A stretch of DNA of 64,000 nucleotides from Pedobacter westerhofensis. GTDB lineage: Bacteria; Bacteroidota; Bacteroidia; Sphingobacteriales; Sphingobacteriaceae. The position numbers were made by a program, and so were the translations under genes. This document shows, piece after piece, positions 35,699 through 43,572 of the stretch. The stretch is taken from contig NZ_FXTN01000002.1 in the NCBI RefSeq assembly GCF_900182595.1, positions 372,001 to 436,000 of the forward strand, read 5' to 3'. The notes below the pieces were generated by a model. That model made no database searches. It was not told the DNA's origin and saw nothing but the letters and a program-made list of their open reading frames with translations. Within the stretch, counting starts at the first letter, position 1. Every line of letters begins with the position of its first letter.

Positions 35699-36067
35699 TT
35701 AACTCAACGACTTGCCGAAAGGTGAGAAAGCAAGATTCATCAGCTTAAAGTGCTGCCTCCCAAAAGGAATTCCCACAATTGTAAGACAGAGCAGCAGCCC
35801 GAAAAACAAATGAGTAAGTGCAATCCAGATGCCGCCGCAAAATAGCCAGATGATGTTCATGATAGTTGACAGACAGCCTGTATTGGAGGAGGTGTCCGTA
35901 ATCCTGACCCCAAATGGGGCAAGACCTACAAAGGCGAATTTAAAACACTGAAGACCAAATGGGATACCTACAATGGTGAGGCATAAAATAAAGCCACCGA
36001 TAAGGTATTCGAAAAAGATAAAGATTCCGCCAAAGATAATCCAGAGTAAATTGCCTATAAAATTCAT
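35699..36067 (-). CDS. YccF domain-containing membrane protein
   Basis: 122 residues with two near-identical halves: LCLTIVGIPFGLQCFK and LCLTIVGIPFGRQHFK each follow two hydrophobic segments. This duplicated motif with GGIFIFF/GGIWIAL is the YccF family of small inner-membrane proteins, function not established. It lies between the kinase and the nucleotidyltransferase on the same strand. Confidence 0.88.
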   Translation of the reverse strand: MNFIGNLLWIIFGGIFIFFEYLIGGFILCLTIVGIPFGLQCFKFAFVGLAPFGVRITDTSSNTGCLSTIMNIIWLFCGGIWIALTHLFFGLLLCLTIVGIPFGRQHFKLMNLAFSPFGKSLS

Positions 36068-36123
36068 TGTTTGCTTTTTTATAGTAAGACTGCTATCAGA
36101 GGGATTAGTTACATCTTAAACTT

Positions 36124-36903
36124 TTAGTTGCTGCCTGTATTTTCAAAATATGCCATAACTTCTTTCTCCGCCTCGTTTCTCAAAATAACGTTTTTGTCAT
36201 AAAGTGCTGTCCTCAATTTCCTGTAAAGTGCAATGCAATTTTTTAGGCCATTGATGAGCGATGAATGTTCATAATCAGGCAAGATGAGTTTTAAATCATT
36301 GATGTCATCCGGTGGTAACTGCATTTCAACTTTTCTTACCCCACGCGGCAAATTGTTGTTTTTGATATGTAACAGCGGGCCAAAAATGTGTAATCTTAAA
36401 AATCCAAAGGCCTCAACAGCTTCAAAATATTCTCCGCGCTGTATTTTTACCAGGGTATAATGTATCCATGTCCAGAAACGGTCTTCTATCCATTGATAGC
36501 CGGGATAAGGAAATGCTGCCGTGGTTTGGGATATGATTGTGGCCAGTTCATGATTACGATCAAGAAGAATTACTGGGTTTTCAATTCTTGACCTGAACTC
36601 ATCGGGCGTTACAAACTTGATGTCAACATGCAGCAGCGGATCAGCATAAAGGCAAATCAGCAGACGTGGCTCAGCTACATGTTCGCCTGTGAATCCTGAC
36701 AAAAGTTTGCCGAAACGTTGGGCATACCCCAGCATTTTTGCAGGTTCCTGTGTGATCTTTTTTCGTGTCACCAGCACTAAATCAAGATCAGAATATTCAT
36801 CAATTTCATTGGTGATCCATGAGCCTGCTGCTGCCAGTCCAACAACCGACAGGTCTGTCTCTAAAATTCCCATTACATTTTCTGCAAATTGCTTCTGTAT
36901 CAT
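36124..36903 (-). CDS. Nucleotidyltransferase-fold protein
   Basis: 259 residues. The N-terminal ~100 residues carry the polymerase-beta-type motif GSWITNEIDEYSDLDLVLV (Gly-Ser and Asp-x-Asp metal ligands), followed by a helical C-terminal domain. This resembles AadE/ANT-like or kanamycin-type nucleotidyltransferases, but the substrate could be a small molecule, tRNA or protein. No toxin partner (HEPN) is adjacent. It is divergent from doxX with 157 bases between. Confidence 0.78.
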   Translation of the reverse strand: MIQKQFAENVMGILETDLSVVGLAAAGSWITNEIDEYSDLDLVLVTRKKITQEPAKMLGYAQRFGKLLSGFTGEHVAEPRLLICLYADPLLHVDIKFVTPDEFRSRIENPVILLDRNHELATIISQTTAAFPYPGYQWIEDRFWTWIHYTLVKIQRGEYFEAVEAFGFLRLHIFGPLLHIKNNNLPRGVRKVEMQLPPDDINDLKLILPDYEHSSLINGLKNCIALYRKLRTALYDKNVILRNEAEKEVMAYFENTGSN

Positions 36904-37047
36904 TGCTTAGTTTTCTTTGATATTTTATCATTGTTTCAGTTCTAAAATTAAGGAATATTCTTCAAGTCTGGTAGGTTCTGATTATTAGCAGGTTACTGTT
37001 GTTATTCTTATAATTTGTTTGTAGCTTTAATAGAGCAATATATCAAC

Positions 37048-37053
37048 AGGAGG
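37048..37053 (+). promoter_or_regulatory. Canonical Shine-Dalgarno AGGAGG before doxX
   Basis: AGGAGG ends seven bases before ATG 37061. Strong Shine-Dalgarno sequences are rare in Bacteroidota, where ribosomes largely ignore them, and I see no equal in this window. It may be chance or a trace of transfer. Confidence 0.6.
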
Positions 37054-37060
37054 AATTATC

Positions 37061-37510
37061 ATGACTGTTATTCAAAAAATTGAGCGCTGGGGCGATCTGC
37101 ATACCACTAAAGCGCTGGACATCGTCCGCATCGGATTGGGATTACTTATTTTTAGTAAAGGAATTGCAATCGTAAGCAATACACAGGCCTTACAGGAGTT
37201 ATTACTTGAAAAAAGCGTTTTTGGTTTTTCAGGGATGATGGCGAGTGTCGCGATCCATATCGCAGGCTTTGTACACCTGGTGGGAGGGATACTGATTGCG
37301 ATCGGTTTGCTTACCCGTTTTGCTGCGGTAATGCAGATTCCTATTCTATTGGTTGCGGTATTCTTTGTGAATATCTCCAGAGGTTTCAGTATGCTCAATT
37401 CGGAGCTTTGGCTTTCCCTGATCGTGCTGTTGTTACTGATCCTTTTCTGGGTAACAGGATCTGGGCCTTATTCTGTTGATCAGGCAATGAAAAAGAAGGA
37501 ACAGCTGTAA
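37061..37510 (+). CDS. DoxX family membrane protein
   Basis: 149 residues with four hydrophobic segments and the DoxX signature near the first (TTKALDIVRIGLGLLIFSKGI) and GGILIAIGLLTRFAAVMQIP. The family is found with thiol-redox and oxidative stress systems and its role is not settled. Monocistronic. Confidence 0.85.
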   Translation: MTVIQKIERWGDLHTTKALDIVRIGLGLLIFSKGIAIVSNTQALQELLLEKSVFGFSGMMASVAIHIAGFVHLVGGILIAIGLLTRFAAVMQIPILLVAVFFVNISRGFSMLNSELWLSLIVLLLLILFWVTGSGPYSVDQAMKKKEQL

Positions 37511-37574
37511 AGGCAATACTGCATATTTAGTAGCCCCGGAAGACAATTAATCTCCCGGGATTGAAATTTTGCTG

Positions 37575-38240
37575 TTATTCCCCCGGAGTTAATATTCCCA
37601 GGTACTCGCTTTTCGATGCTAATTTTTGATCCTTCGACGAGAAAAACATATAGACATGCAGCGGGTGTTTCTTGCATATTTCTGGTACTGCAACATTTGC
37701 TTTCAAATCACTCCTTTGCGCTGTTACATTACAATGTATAGCTTTGAGTTCGCCTGGCCGGTACCTTACATCAAGCAGGACAACTTTCAGTTTATCTGTG
37801 GGCTTTGTAATCCTTGAAGTCTTGGTACTCACAATCTACGAAATATCTATTGAGAAGCCGGCGCCTGCTTTGGCGACTGGCTGAAAACCCCCATCAATTT
37901 TCCCGCGTCCCCTGCTGATGAATACCTTTTCATAGTCGATCTGATAATCAGGATATTCGCCTTTCACTGCTTTATCCAGATGATAGCGCACTGCTTCATT
38001 CATCGCCGTTTCATTCCGCTTATCTGATTGCCATCCTATAGCAATCTCCTTAGCAAATAACCGAAGAAATTTGTTTACTTCTCCAAACTTCAGCCGTTGG
38101 TCCTGTTGTTCCGGAGACCCTGGTTTGGAGCTTTTTGTAGGTGCCTTCCTTCCTGTCCATATGCCTCTCCATTTGGAAACTACTGTCCGGCCTGTTCTTC
38201 CTCTAAATACACCTAACTGGCCTGGTTCTAATCTTGACAT
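37575..38240 (-). pseudogene. DUF6266 family gene interrupted by in-frame TAG
   Basis: The first part (ATG 38240) begins MSRLEPGQLGVFRGRTGRTV, the standard opening of DUF6266 proteins of Bacteroidota, and runs 134 residues to TAG at 37836-37838. Reading on in the same frame gives another 85 residues ending YLGILTPGE and TAA at 37577-37575, so the total of 220 codons equals a full family member and matches the neighbour paralogue in length. Around the TAG a different frame reads VDCEYQDFKDYKAHR, which looks more protein-like, so two compensating indels are an alternative to a point nonsense mutation. The gene is probably inactive, unless the stop is a sequencing error. Confidence 0.75.
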
Positions 38241-38267
38241 AATAATTTAATTAAGTTAATAAACTGT

Positions 38268-38906
38268 TTAATATTTCACCTGACCGAGATAAACACTGTT
38301 GGATATGCTTTTGCGGTCGGCCGCCACAAAAGACAGGTAAACTTCAAGAGTTACCGGCTGGTGATAAGGAGTGATTTCAAGGAAGTCTTTGCCCTCTGAT
38401 CTCCTCATTCCGGCGATCTCAAAGAAAGCGCTTTCTTTTTCATCACAGTAAGCAAGCATCATCGCCTGGTCATTAGGCCACATGCCCTCCTCCATGAAAG
38501 CAGGATCCCAGGTAAATTCAAGTCCTTTTTCTACCAACTGCACTTTTGCTTCAGGGTTTACAGGCAGGATTCCTTTGCTGAAAAGGGCTTTTTCAAAATC
38601 TATCTGTACATTTGGATACTCTCCCCTGATGGCATTCAGCTTATTTGTTGATCTTGCCAGATTATGCGCATTATCATGGGGTTCTTTTTTTTCCAGATTA
38701 AATCCGATTTCAATAAACTCTTTTACTGGTTTTAGTAAACCTACCACAACTTTCATTGCCTGCCTTCCTGTTTTTTGGAGTTGCGTAGGTTCTTTGATGG
38801 TGATACCGATAGTCCTTTCTACGAGTTCTCCATTGAGAAAATACCGTACATTATTTCCCTTTCGCCAGGTGATCCCTGGAACCTTTTTCTTTTTGATCTT
38901 TTTCAT
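38268..38906 (-). CDS. DUF6266 family protein
   Basis: 212 residues from ATG 38906 (MKKIKKKKVPGITW); the 14 codons before it in the longer frame are not family-like. It shares with the following gene a basic, beta-rich N-terminus, the middle YPNVQIDFEKALFSKG (compare YPDYQIDYEKVFISRG) and the end SNSVYLGQV. Function unknown; the family is abundant in Pedobacter and relatives, often in tandem copies. No signal peptide. The two genes form a tandem pair with 27 bases between, downstream of a large hairpin. Confidence 0.8.
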   Translation of the reverse strand: MKKIKKKKVPGITWRKGNNVRYFLNGELVERTIGITIKEPTQLQKTGRQAMKVVVGLLKPVKEFIEIGFNLEKKEPHDNAHNLARSTNKLNAIRGEYPNVQIDFEKALFSKGILPVNPEAKVQLVEKGLEFTWDPAFMEEGMWPNDQAMMLAYCDEKESAFFEIAGMRRSEGKDFLEITPYHQPVTLEVYLSFVAADRKSISNSVYLGQVKY

Positions 38907-39290
38907 CTTTTTTGTCTTAATTTGATAAATAAGGTCAAATATAAGCAAATAGTTGCTTAGTTCTGTATTTAATTGGTGAAATACATCTAACAGTTAAGTT
39001 TAACAATAATACTGAGCCATTGCTGGGCCAGGGTTGCTGCACCCTTGCTGCACCCTTGGACCACCAAAAGGGTGCAGCAAGGGTGCAGCAACCCTGTGCG
39101 GATCATGTTGCAATACTTAACAGAAACATTAGCGTAACTATTTGAAATGTTGTGTGGTAAATACCCTCGCACAATGCGGGATCGGATCAGAATATTCCTG
39201 ATGTATATGCACCTTGAGCTCCCGGGTTTGGGAGCGGTTGCATTATATAGAATTTAGTACGATTTTATACACTAATTAGTACAGTTGATC
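38907..39290. other. Intergenic region upstream of the DUF6266 pair
   Basis: 384 bases between the response regulator stop and the DUF6266 start, both on the minus strand. It holds the 68-base inverted repeat and otherwise AT-rich sequence; no credible open frame was found. A 61-codon minus-strand frame (38987-39172) runs through the repeat and is not credible. Confidence 0.55.
39029..39096. repeat. Large inverted repeat with internal 11-bp direct repeats
   Basis: Two perfectly complementary 29-base arms (39029-39057 and 39068-39096) around a 10-base loop. Each arm holds two tandem copies of an 11-base unit (TTGCTGCACCC). It is GC-rich against an AT-rich background and lies 120 bases upstream of the DUF6266 start. 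It has no T-tract, so is not a standard terminator. It looks like a REP/BIME-type mobile palindrome or a protein-binding array. Confidence 0.8.
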
Positions 39291-39656
39291 CTAAGCGGCC
39301 AGCTGTGCCTTTACCATGTCAATTAAACGGTCGATATCGAATGGTTTGGCAAGAAAGTTATCCGGCGCACCGGGCATCAGCAGCAGGTTGTTCAAATTGT
39401 GACTGGCTGAGATCATCACGACAGGTATTTTTTTGTACTCTTCATGCTCTTTTAAGGCTCTGCAAATATCCCTGCCGTCCATTCCGCCCAGCATTACGTC
39501 GAGCAGAATCAAATCCGGATAGTTTTCACCGACAAATTCAAATACGTGTTTTCCATTGGCCAGTGTATACACCTCGTAACCCTCATCTTCCAGTATAATC
39601 CGAATAACGTCAAGGATGTCGTTATCATCATCTACCGCTAATATTTTCTTAGACAT
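39291..39656 (-). CDS. Receiver-only response regulator (CheY-like)
   Basis: 121 residues from ATG 39656 (MSKKILAVDDDNDILD). The receiver domain is complete: acidic pocket Asp9-Asp11, phosphoacceptor Asp53 (LILLDVMLGG), Ser/Thr in VVMISAS and Lys in NFLAKPFD. There is no output domain, so it works by protein contact or as a phosphorelay intermediate. No kinase gene is near. The 8 codons upstream in frame are not family-like. Confidence 0.87.
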   Translation of the reverse strand: MSKKILAVDDDNDILDVIRIILEDEGYEVYTLANGKHVFEFVGENYPDLILLDVMLGGMDGRDICRALKEHEEYKKIPVVMISASHNLNNLLLMPGAPDNFLAKPFDIDRLIDMVKAQLAA

Positions 39657-39773
39657 TATGTATCCCCATTTCATTTTCATCTATACCATTTACATGCCAT
39701 TAGAGAATAAAATTAATATTCATTTTTATTACTAAAATTATTAGCACATTTGTATTGGAATATCAATTGATGA

Positions 39774-41156
39774 ATGTTATACGCAGTAGTAGATATTGAA
39801 ACAACTGGTGGCTTTGCCTCCGGGAATGGGATTACCGAAATATCCATCCTTGTTCATGATGGTTCAAAGGTCGTAGATTCTTTTGAAACACTGATCAATC
39901 CGGAGCAGGACATCCCGTTTTACATAGAAAGTTTAACCGGTATCAGTAATGATATGGTTAGCAGTGCGCCTTTGTTTGCAGATGTTGCCCCAAGAATTTA
40001 TGAACTGCTGCATGATAAGGTCTTTGTTGCGCATAATGTGAATTTTGATTTTTCATTTGTGAGATATCAACTTGCACAATGTGGCTTTAGCCTGGTTTCG
40101 AAGAAACTTTGCACCGTACGGATGAGCAGGAAGATTATTCCCGGGCATGCTTCCTATAGCCTGGGAAAACTGTGCCAGGCCCTGGGCATCCCCCTGAACC
40201 ACCGCCACCGGGCTGGGGGAGATGCAGCTGCCACAGCGCTCTTGCTAAGCCTGCTGCTTCAAAACGATACAGAGAACCTAATCTCACAATCATTACACAA
40301 AGCATCCAAAGAGCAGGTACTGCCCCCTAACTTACCAAAATCGTCGATAGACGCTCTGCCCTCAAATCCGGGCGTATATTATTTTAAAGACAATAAAGGC
40401 AAAATCATATACATTGGAAAGGCTGTAAACATCAAAAAACGAGTTTGTTCACACTTTTCAGGCAACAGCATCAAAAAACAAAGACAGGAGTTCCTGAAGA
40501 ATATCCATACGATCGATTTTACGATCTGTGGTACGGAACTGATGGCCCTGATCCTTGAAGCGGCAGAAATTCAGAAACACTGGCCCGAAAATAACCGTGC
40601 GCTGAAGCGCTTCGAGCAAAAATACGCCCTGTATTCCTTTGAGGACCAGAAAGGCTATATGCGGCTGGGCATTGATAAATATAAAAAGAACACGAACGCG
40701 CTTTTTACCTTTAACAGTATCCTTGCCGGGCAGAGCATGTTAAGGGGGATGATTACGGAACACGAGCTTTGTGAAAAATTATGTTTTATCCAGAAGAACA
40801 GGTCCTCCTGTACCGCTGTGGATTCAGGAAACTGCCATGGGGCCTGTCAGGGACTTGAACATCCCTACAGCTACAATACGCGTGTAAAAGCTGCCGTTGC
40901 GCATTTAAAGTCTACTCTTCCTTCCTTTGCGCTGATTGACACGGGCAGAAACGAAGACGAACAAAGCTGTTTATGGGTTGAGGAGGGCAAGTTTTATGGT
41001 ATGGGCTACATTTCTTTTCATACTGACATTGCAGATATGGAAAGCATGAGATCCTGCATAGTGCCTTATCCATCAAATGATTATATTTTGAATATGGTTT
41101 TAGATTATGCAGAAATGAACCCGGATAAGAAAATAATGAGTTTCAAAGAGGCTTGA
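39774..41156 (+). CDS. DnaQ-like exonuclease fused to UvrC-type GIY-YIG nuclease
   Basis: A 460-residue fusion. Residues 1-165 are a DEDDh 3'-5' exonuclease (VVDIETTGG; VAHNVNFDFSF; HRHRAGGDAAAT). From ~200 a GIY-YIG endonuclease follows (PGVYYFKDNKGKIIYIGKA, KRVCSHFSG). The C-terminal ~200 residues include a cysteine-containing stretch (CTAVDSGNCHGACQGLEHP) resembling UvrC/Cho. Proteins of this DnaQ-UvrC type occur in several phyla; a role in DNA repair is inferred, not proven. Monocistronic, divergent from the response regulator. Confidence 0.87.
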   Translation: MLYAVVDIETTGGFASGNGITEISILVHDGSKVVDSFETLINPEQDIPFYIESLTGISNDMVSSAPLFADVAPRIYELLHDKVFVAHNVNFDFSFVRYQLAQCGFSLVSKKLCTVRMSRKIIPGHASYSLGKLCQALGIPLNHRHRAGGDAAATALLLSLLLQNDTENLISQSLHKASKEQVLPPNLPKSSIDALPSNPGVYYFKDNKGKIIYIGKAVNIKKRVCSHFSGNSIKKQRQEFLKNIHTIDFTICGTELMALILEAAEIQKHWPENNRALKRFEQKYALYSFEDQKGYMRLGIDKYKKNTNALFTFNSILAGQSMLRGMITEHELCEKLCFIQKNRSSCTAVDSGNCHGACQGLEHPYSYNTRVKAAVAHLKSTLPSFALIDTGRNEDEQSCLWVEEGKFYGMGYISFHTDIADMESMRSCIVPYPSNDYILNMVLDYAEMNPDKKIMSFKEA

Positions 41157-41179
41157 TGAGCAGAATATTTAAAAATAGA

Positions 41180-41211
41180 TTTGCTGATATTGCACATAAA
41201 TCCTATCTTTG
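41180..41211 (+). promoter_or_regulatory. Promoter of tRNA-Arg
   Basis: TTTG at 41180-41183, a 20-base spacer and TATCTTTG at 41204-41211, both exact consensus. Transcription would start near 41217, 16 bases before the tRNA. Confidence 0.8.
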
Positions 41212-41232
41212 GCGCTCCTAACAGGGAAACAC

Positions 41233-41306
41233 GCATCCATAGCTCAGCTGGATAGAGCAACGGTTTTCTAAACCGTAGGTCATAGGTTCGAATCCTATTG
41301 GGTGTA
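41233..41306 (+). tRNA. tRNA-Arg (anticodon TCT)
   Basis: A 74-base class I tRNA. Acceptor arms GCATCCA and TGGGTGT pair (two wobbles), discriminator A at 41306. D arm AGCTCAGCTGGATAGAGC, anticodon loop TTTCTAA giving TCT (AGA/AGG arginine), T-loop GGTTCGAATCC. CCA not encoded. Has its own promoter and terminator. Confidence 0.95.
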
Positions 41307-41311
41307 CATCT

Positions 41312-41349
41312 TCAAAAACGGCTTCTATATGTTTAGAGGCCGTTTTTGA
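41312..41349 (+). terminator. Terminator of tRNA-Arg
   Basis: Perfect 11-bp stem TCAAAAACGGC with GCCGTTTTTGA (41312-41322 with 41339-41349) around a 16-base loop, six bases after the tRNA. Confidence 0.75.
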
Positions 41350-41376
41350 TTCCATTCTTTTCGCCTCAAACTTCGG

Positions 41377-41408
41377 TTTGTCACCAACAACCATTTTTCG
41401 TATTTTTG
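41377..41408 (+). promoter_or_regulatory. Promoter of the 55-aa gene
   Basis: TTTG at 41377-41380, a 20-base spacer, TATTTTTG at 41401-41408; both exact consensus. This shows that the true start of the next gene is ATG 41432, not the TTG at 41378 that overlaps the -33. Confidence 0.75.
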
Positions 41409-41431
41409 AATATAGTCAAAAAGATCAATTC

Positions 41432-41599
41432 ATGTTGGAGAAAACAAAACATACATTTGATCAGGCGGAATTAGAACTTCTGAAAGAAGGTTTAAAACGC
41501 AGCAACAAAGAGCGCTTTGAAATGGCTACCCGTTTATACAAATTTCAGCAGACTATGAGCAAGGCATCTATTACCCACAAACCTTTAAGTATTAAATGA
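41432..41599 (+). CDS. Small partner protein of a decayed nucleotidyltransferase module
   Basis: 55 residues, MLEKTKHTFDQAELELLKEG then LKRSNKERFEMATRLYKFQQ and a basic tail ending LSIK. Helical and charged. Small proteins with a KERFEM-type motif commonly precede AbiEii-like nucleotidyltransferase genes in Bacteroidota (family memory, not verified). Directly after its stop come short pieces that match the start and end of such a nucleotidyltransferase, so this appears to be the surviving partner of a deleted two-gene unit. It keeps a perfect promoter. Confidence 0.6.
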   Translation: MLEKTKHTFDQAELELLKEGLKRSNKERFEMATRLYKFQQTMSKASITHKPLSIK

Positions 41600-41602
41600 T
41601 CA

Positions 41603-41732
41603 GTGGATATCTTTGACGAAGAGATTCTAAAATTCTGGAAAGCCTGAAAATAAGAAAATTGGGAATCGTCCCAAAGATCAGATTGATGTACAGGCACTGG
41701 AACAAATTGTTCAACTCAGAAATAAAGAATAG
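41603..41732 (+). pseudogene. Deletion remnant of an AbiEii-like nucleotidyltransferase gene
   Basis: Frame from GTG 41603 reads VDIFDEEILKFWKA then TGA, like the first residues of AbiEii-type nucleotidyltransferases (usually MDIFDE-I-KFW). Immediately after, one frame over, 29 codons from 41643 read PENKKIGNRPKDQIDVQALE and QIVQLRNKE then TAG, like the end of the same family (GRPKDQIDVEEL). The ~200-residue middle with the catalytic GG-x-A and DxD motifs is missing. This is best explained by an internal deletion. Family match is from recall. Confidence 0.6.
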
Positions 41733-41897
41733 GAACGCTCAGTAATTAAAGCCTAAACGCTTTAAATCCAAAAATGGATAAAGCTAAATTGATATAGCTT
41801 ATCGGCTTCCAAATCAGTTAACAATTAGATGTTGTGAGCTTAAAATTTACTGAACATTTGAAGCCCATATTTGTTATGGTAAATGAACTAACCAGAT

Positions 41898-42143
41898 ATG
41901 AGTATGTTAAGTAATTATCTCAACTTTCAGTTTGATGTACAGGGTAAACCTGTAACAGGTTTTTGTATGAGAATCCAGGACGATTTTCATGAAACCTACG
42001 CGGTAATAATGGATGGATACCATTCATTTTGTGTTTGGCTGGACAAACCCTCCTCTACGTGGAGGTCGTCCAAGTATGTGAATGTTGAGCCAGGTATTCT
42101 GGAAAAGATCATCAATCATTTAAATGTTCATCAGTTAGCATAG
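41898..42143 (+). CDS. Small hypothetical protein (81 aa)
   Basis: 81 residues (MSMLSNYLNFQFDVQGKPVT, then TGFCMRIQDDFHETYAVIMD), soluble, mixed alpha/beta with many aromatic residues. No domain recognised. Codon use is normal and a strong terminator follows, so it is probably real. Stands alone beyond the decayed nucleotidyltransferase module. Confidence 0.6.
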   Translation: MSMLSNYLNFQFDVQGKPVTGFCMRIQDDFHETYAVIMDGYHSFCVWLDKPSSTWRSSKYVNVEPGILEKIINHLNVHQLA

Positions 42144-42157
42144 CTAAACCTTATACA

Positions 42158-42193
42158 ACAAAGCCTCTGCGGGAAAACCAGCAGAGGCTTTGT
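42158..42193. terminator. Bidirectional terminator
   Basis: Perfect 13-bp stem ACAAAGCCTCTGC with GCAGAGGCTTTGT (42158-42170 with 42181-42193), 10-base loop, between the 81-aa gene and the convergent SpmA/B-type gene. Confidence 0.75.
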
Positions 42194-42204
42194 ATTTTAA
42201 TGAG

Positions 42205-43446
42205 CTATTTGTGGAAGAAAAGATAAGATACCAGCACTGCGGCTATGATGCCCGCAAGATCTGCTATTAAACCAAATGGAATCGCATACCTTGTACGTTT
42301 GATACCTACAGAACCAAAATAGAGTGCTACAATATAAAATGTAGTATCTGCTGATCCGTTAAATACACATGACAGCCTGCCTACAAAAGAATCGGGACCA
42401 TATGTTTTCATCGTATCTACCATCATTGCTTTGGCGCCGCTTCCGCTCAGCGGTTTAATCAATGCTGTTGGCAGCGCAGGAGTGAAGTCGGTATTGATGC
42501 CCATATGCACAAAACACCAGGTAAACCCATCTACAATATACCCCAGTACTCCCGAATTCCTGAGCACCCCGATGGCAACCAGCATACCTACCAGATAAGG
42601 GATGATCGTAATGCAAGTATTAAAACCTTCTTTGGCACCTTCAATAAATGCTTCGTAAACATTTACTTTTTTACGCAGGGCTCCGAGAATGAATATAATG
42701 ATAATAGAGAAAAGAATCACATTGGAAGCCACCTTAGATACCGACTGGATTTCTTCTTTGCTCAGGTAGTTGGTAAAATAAAAAACCAGCGCAGCGATGC
42801 CTAATGAAATACCGCCCAGCCATGAAATCACTACGGTATTGAACAGATTAATCTTCTGTTTAAGCGCTACTGCGATCAGGCCGACTACAGTAGCTACATA
42901 GGTAGCAATCATACAGGGGATAAATATATCGGAGGGGTCTGCTGCACCCAGGATTGCCCTTTGTGCCATAATCGCAAGCGGAATAAGCGTAAGCCCGGAG
43001 GTATGCAGCACCAGGAACATAATCTGTGCATTGCTTGCCGTTTCCTTATCAGGATTGATCTCCTGCAGGCTCTGCATCGCTTTTAAACCAAACGGCGTGG
43101 CAGCATTGTCCAGGCCCAGCAAATTTGCCGAGAAATTCATCACCATGTGGCCCGTTGCCGGATGGTTTTTTGGAACTTCGGGAAAGATGCGGCTAAAGAA
43201 AGGGCCGATAATGCGCGACAGGAAGCTGATGGCGCCTGCCTTTTCGCCGATATTCATAATGCCCAGCCAGAGGGTCATGATACCCGCCAGGGGCAGCGCA
43301 ATATCCATAACGCCTGTCTTGGCAGATTCGAATGTACCGTCTACAATCAGCTTAAAGATTTCTGTATCACCAAAGAAGATCAGCCGGATCAGGGCAACTA
43401 CAAAAGCAATCAGAAAAAATGCAACCCACAGATAATTTAAAGCCAT
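42205..43446 (-). CDS. SpmA/SpmB-type nucleoside-recognition (Gate) membrane protein fusion
   Basis: 413 residues from ATG 43446 (MALNYLWVAFFLIAF). Two Gate/nucleoside-recognition halves: the first resembles SpmA (LGLDNAATPFGLKAMQSLQ) and the second SpmB (LPTALIKPLSGSGAKAMMVD), joined in one polypeptide with about ten membrane segments. Function in non-sporulating Bacteroidota is unknown. The longer frame upstream would overlap the terminator hairpin of the S9 peptidase gene, which rules out the earlier start. Confidence 0.85.
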   Translation of the reverse strand: MALNYLWVAFFLIAFVVALIRLIFFGDTEIFKLIVDGTFESAKTGVMDIALPLAGIMTLWLGIMNIGEKAGAISFLSRIIGPFFSRIFPEVPKNHPATGHMVMNFSANLLGLDNAATPFGLKAMQSLQEINPDKETASNAQIMFLVLHTSGLTLIPLAIMAQRAILGAADPSDIFIPCMIATYVATVVGLIAVALKQKINLFNTVVISWLGGISLGIAALVFYFTNYLSKEEIQSVSKVASNVILFSIIIIFILGALRKKVNVYEAFIEGAKEGFNTCITIIPYLVGMLVAIGVLRNSGVLGYIVDGFTWCFVHMGINTDFTPALPTALIKPLSGSGAKAMMVDTMKTYGPDSFVGRLSCVFNGSADTTFYIVALYFGSVGIKRTRYAIPFGLIADLAGIIAAVLVSYLFFHK

Positions 43447-43476
43447 TAATTTTAGTTTGAAAACATGAATGTAAAA

Positions 43477-43512
43477 AAAAGGATCTGCATTCCTGAGAAT
43501 ACAGATCCTTTT
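43477..43512 (-). terminator. Terminator of the S9 peptidase gene
   Basis: Stem of 11 bp AAAAGGATCTG with CAGATCCTTTT (43477-43487, 43502-43512) extended by four more pairs across one mismatch, with a T-run on the minus strand (A-run 43473-43480). It lies 60 bases after the peptidase stop. Confidence 0.7.
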
Positions 43513-43572
43513 CATGAGAAAATCGTATCAATAAGATGCTCCTGCTTCAAAAGCTTTATCAAGCCGGGCTAA

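Noticed and set aside
34589..36903. Kinase and nucleotidyltransferase as antibiotic resistance genes
   Set aside because: Both folds are shared with aminoglycoside-modifying enzymes, but the kinase motifs match sugar kinases and nothing ties the transferase to drugs.
39029..39096. CRISPR-like repeats
   Set aside because: Units are adjacent without spacers and palindromic; no cas genes are present.
38987..39172. 61-codon minus-strand frame through the large hairpin
   Set aside because: Its residues come from the inverted repeat; no start signal or homologue-like composition.
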